From NCBI GenBank assembly GCA_947625765.1, contig CANQPP010000010.1:1-61420 (forward strand): 61,420 nucleotides of DNA, in the 5' to 3' direction. This DNA comes from an uncultured Clostridia bacterium. Lineage in GTDB: Bacteria; Bacillota; Clostridia; Christensenellales; UBA1750. The first letter of the stretch is position 1; each line of letters starts with the position of its first letter. Below, in pieces: positions 60,043-61,420 of this stretch. The notes below the pieces were generated by a model that worked only from the letters and a program-made list of their open reading frames with translations, was not told the DNA's origin and ran no database searches. The position numbers and the translations under genes were made by a program.

Positions 60043-61215
60043 TCAAAGGCCGCAGACCCAGAGACGAAGGACTGCGCGCAGCCCCACGAGAAAGCCCTTT
60101 TCGGCCACGTCGCGGGAGGCGGTGAGCGGCACGCGCAGGACTTCTTCTCCGCCCTTTTCGACCACGGCTTCCCCCAGCTCCTGCCCCTTTAAGATGGGCG
60201 CGGCAGGGGAGCCGTATTCATAGCGGACGCTGTACTGCCCTTCCTCGCCCCGGCGGCAGAGAAGACGCAGGTCCCGGGAGAGGAGCAGGTCCACCGTTTC
60301 TCCGCCCGCTTGATTGACGGGCACGGCCTCGGCGGCCGTATCGCCCTGCATGCCGAGGCTCGAGTAGGCGTAATGGTCGAAGCCGTGGTCCAGCATCGCC
60401 CCGGCGATGGAGAAGCGCTGCCGGCCATTCTTGGCGCCCAGCACCACCGCCACGAAGCGGAGGCCGCCCCGCTTGGCGCTGGCGGAGACGCAGAAGCCCG
60501 CCTCGTCCGTGGAGCCGGTCTTGACGCCGTCCGCGCCCTCGTAGAAGCGGATGAGGCGGTTGGTGTTGACCAGGGAGGTCACGCGGCCGGAGTTGTGGGT
60601 CAGATCCTCCATCCAGACGGTGGAGTATTCAAAGAAGCGCTCGTGGCGCATCACCTCCAGGGAAAGCGCAGCCACGTCGCGGGCCGTGGTGTATTGCCCC
60701 TCCGCGGGCAGGCCCGTCGGGTTGCAGTAGTGGGTGGAGGAGAGACCCAGCTCCGCGGCGCGGCGGTTCATGGCCTCCACGAAACTGTCCACGGAGCCTA
60801 AGGCGTGCTCCGCCAGCGCCACGGCGGAGTCGTTGGCCGAGGCCACGATCAGGGAGCGCAAAAGCGTTTCCAACGGGTACACGCCGCCCGCGTCCAGCAG
60901 GGCCTGGGAGCCGCCCATGCCCGCGGCGTTCGGGGAGACCGTGACCGGCTCTTCCAGCGTGAGGCGGCCCTCGTCCACCATCTCCAGGATGAGCAGGATC
61001 GTCATCAGCTTGGTGATGGAGGCCACGGGGCGCTGCTCGTCCGCGTTTTTCTCGAAGATCACCTGGCCGGTGCCCGCCTCCAGAAGGAGCAGGCTGGCGG
61101 CGTCCGCCTCGAAGGGAAGCTCCGCCTCCAGCGGGGCGGCCAGGGCAGCCTTGGGCAGGAAGAAAGAAATGACAAGCATGATCGCGGCCCAGCGGGCGCG
61201 CACGGATAAGCGCAT
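60043..61215 (-). CDS. D-alanyl-D-alanine carboxypeptidase (S11 family)
   Basis: Low-molecular-weight penicillin-binding protein (390 aa). A signal peptide (about 1-27, ending AALAA) directs export. The serine-peptidase motifs are SITK (66-69), SAN in SLIVASANDSAVAL, and KTG in DGVKTGSTDEAG. A C-terminal PBP5-like domain and hydrophobic tail (RAVLRLWVCGL) follow, which may anchor it. It trims peptidoglycan stem peptides. DacF-like in form; DacF is forespore-specific in Bacillus, but no clear sigma-F promoter is seen here. AGAGGGGG lies before the ATG. Confidence 0.93.
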   Translation of the reverse strand: MRLSVRARWAAIMLVISFFLPKAALAAPLEAELPFEADAASLLLLEAGTGQVIFEKNADEQRPVASITKLMTILLILEMVDEGRLTLEEPVTVSPNAAGMGGSQALLDAGGVYPLETLLRSLIVASANDSAVALAEHALGSVDSFVEAMNRRAAELGLSSTHYCNPTGLPAEGQYTTARDVAALSLEVMRHERFFEYSTVWMEDLTHNSGRVTSLVNTNRLIRFYEGADGVKTGSTDEAGFCVSASAKRGGLRFVAVVLGAKNGRQRFSIAGAMLDHGFDHYAYSSLGMQGDTAAEAVPVNQAGGETVDLLLSRDLRLLCRRGEEGQYSVRYEYGSPAAPILKGQELGEAVVEKGGEEVLRVPLTASRDVAEKGFLVGLRAVLRLWVCGL

Positions 61216-61320
61216 AAGGATACCCCCTCTCTTAGGGGAGCTTATGCGGAACACGCAGGAAGAATACCGGGAGGAAGGCCAAGTAGAAGCAGCTTCTTTA
61301 TTTCAACGAGAGAGGCGGCG

Positions 61321-61365
61321 GTAGGCCCGTGGGGGCGGCCCGCAGGGCCGCCCCCACGGGCCTAC
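61321..61365. repeat. perfect 21-bp palindrome with GCA loop
   Basis: Left arm 61321-61341 (GTAGGCCCGTGG...), loop GCA, right arm 61345-61365 (...CCACGGGCCTAC). No T-run follows. Confidence 0.9.
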
Positions 61366-61420
61366 CCATAAGGCCGGGGGCCCGCGCGCGCAGCGCGCGG
61401 GCCCCCGGCCTTATGGGTAG
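61362..61420. repeat. perfect 28-bp palindrome with GCA loop at the window end
   Basis: Left arm 61362-61389 (CTACCCATAAGG...), loop GCA (61390-61392), right arm 61393-61420 (...CCTTATGGGTAG). It overlaps the previous palindrome by CTAC and ends exactly at the last base of the window, which suggests an assembly boundary in a repeat. Confidence 0.9.

Noticed and set aside
61216-61320. Sigma-F promoter for the D,D-carboxypeptidase gene
   Set aside because: Only a poor match (GTATT with GCATAAGCT) could be found on the minus strand. A small palindrome at 61285-61297 is present, but its role is unclear.

Overview
The window reads as a stretch of chromosome from a GC-rich, endospore-lineage Firmicute, most likely an anaerobic member of the Clostridia. 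Support comes from the gene order rsmD-coaD-ylbJ-ylbK-tmcAL-ylbN-rpmF and spoIVFA-spoIVFB-...-rplU-prp-rpmA (both known from Bacillus/Clostridia), from sporulation genes (ylbJ, spoIVFA/B, spoIIE), an L27 with a cleavable leader plus its protease Prp, strong AGGAGG ribosome binding sites, and an anaerobe-type oxygen defence trio (DUF1858, rubredoxin, flavodiiron protein). The exact genus cannot be read from the sequence. No mobile element, CRISPR array or tRNA was recognised.

Layout. 1-361: low-GC leader with short repeats, alternative hairpins and a terminator. 362-9413: the ylb cluster with pta-ackA inserted; about 0.9 kb of hairpins and 118-bp tandem repeats lies between ylbK and tmcAL. 10144-17854: an oligopeptide ABC transporter operon, oppABCDF plus a small membrane protein. 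18007-22759: asnA-dapF, then guaB and an AEC transporter on the minus strand. 23005-26002: a frameshifted M3 oligopeptidase and rodA. 26153-32793: spoIVFA-spoIVFB, two linked radical-SAM-associated genes, RNase G, then L21-Prp-L27. 32879-39396: an OGG1-type glycosylase, an SDR protein, glycogen phosphorylase and a GH13 enzyme. 39498-41163: oxygen defence trio. 41428-45447 (minus): a two-component system with a membrane protein split by an amber codon and a lipoprotein. 45686-46872: small regulators and hypotheticals. 46947-51338 (minus): potABCD with an XRE-cupin regulator. 51661-56859: spoIIE, SRP RNA, ArsC-like gene, frameshifted trxB and glmM. 56978-61215 (minus): methyltransferase, EF-G-like GTPase and D,D-carboxypeptidase. 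The window ends in two perfect GC-rich palindromes.

The most unusual system is the Opp transporter. Its OppC permease carries a complete seven-repeat RCC1-like beta-propeller in the extracytoplasmic loop between the first two membrane helices. Its OppF ATPase carries an extra helical, coiled-coil-rich block of about 200 residues between Walker A and the Q-loop. Both remodelled subunits sit in one otherwise ordinary operon, which suggests an importer with an added outside recognition or docking module and an added cytoplasmic interaction arm.

Regulatory sequence is readable in several places. spoIIE has two perfect Spo0A boxes, one over the -35 of a promoter with a 21-bp spacer. ylbJ has a sigma-E-like promoter. 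rplU has a strong promoter and a structured leader. Three genes (M3 peptidase, trxB, the two-component membrane protein) are each broken by a single-base lesion, so either the assembly has residual errors or these loci are decaying.
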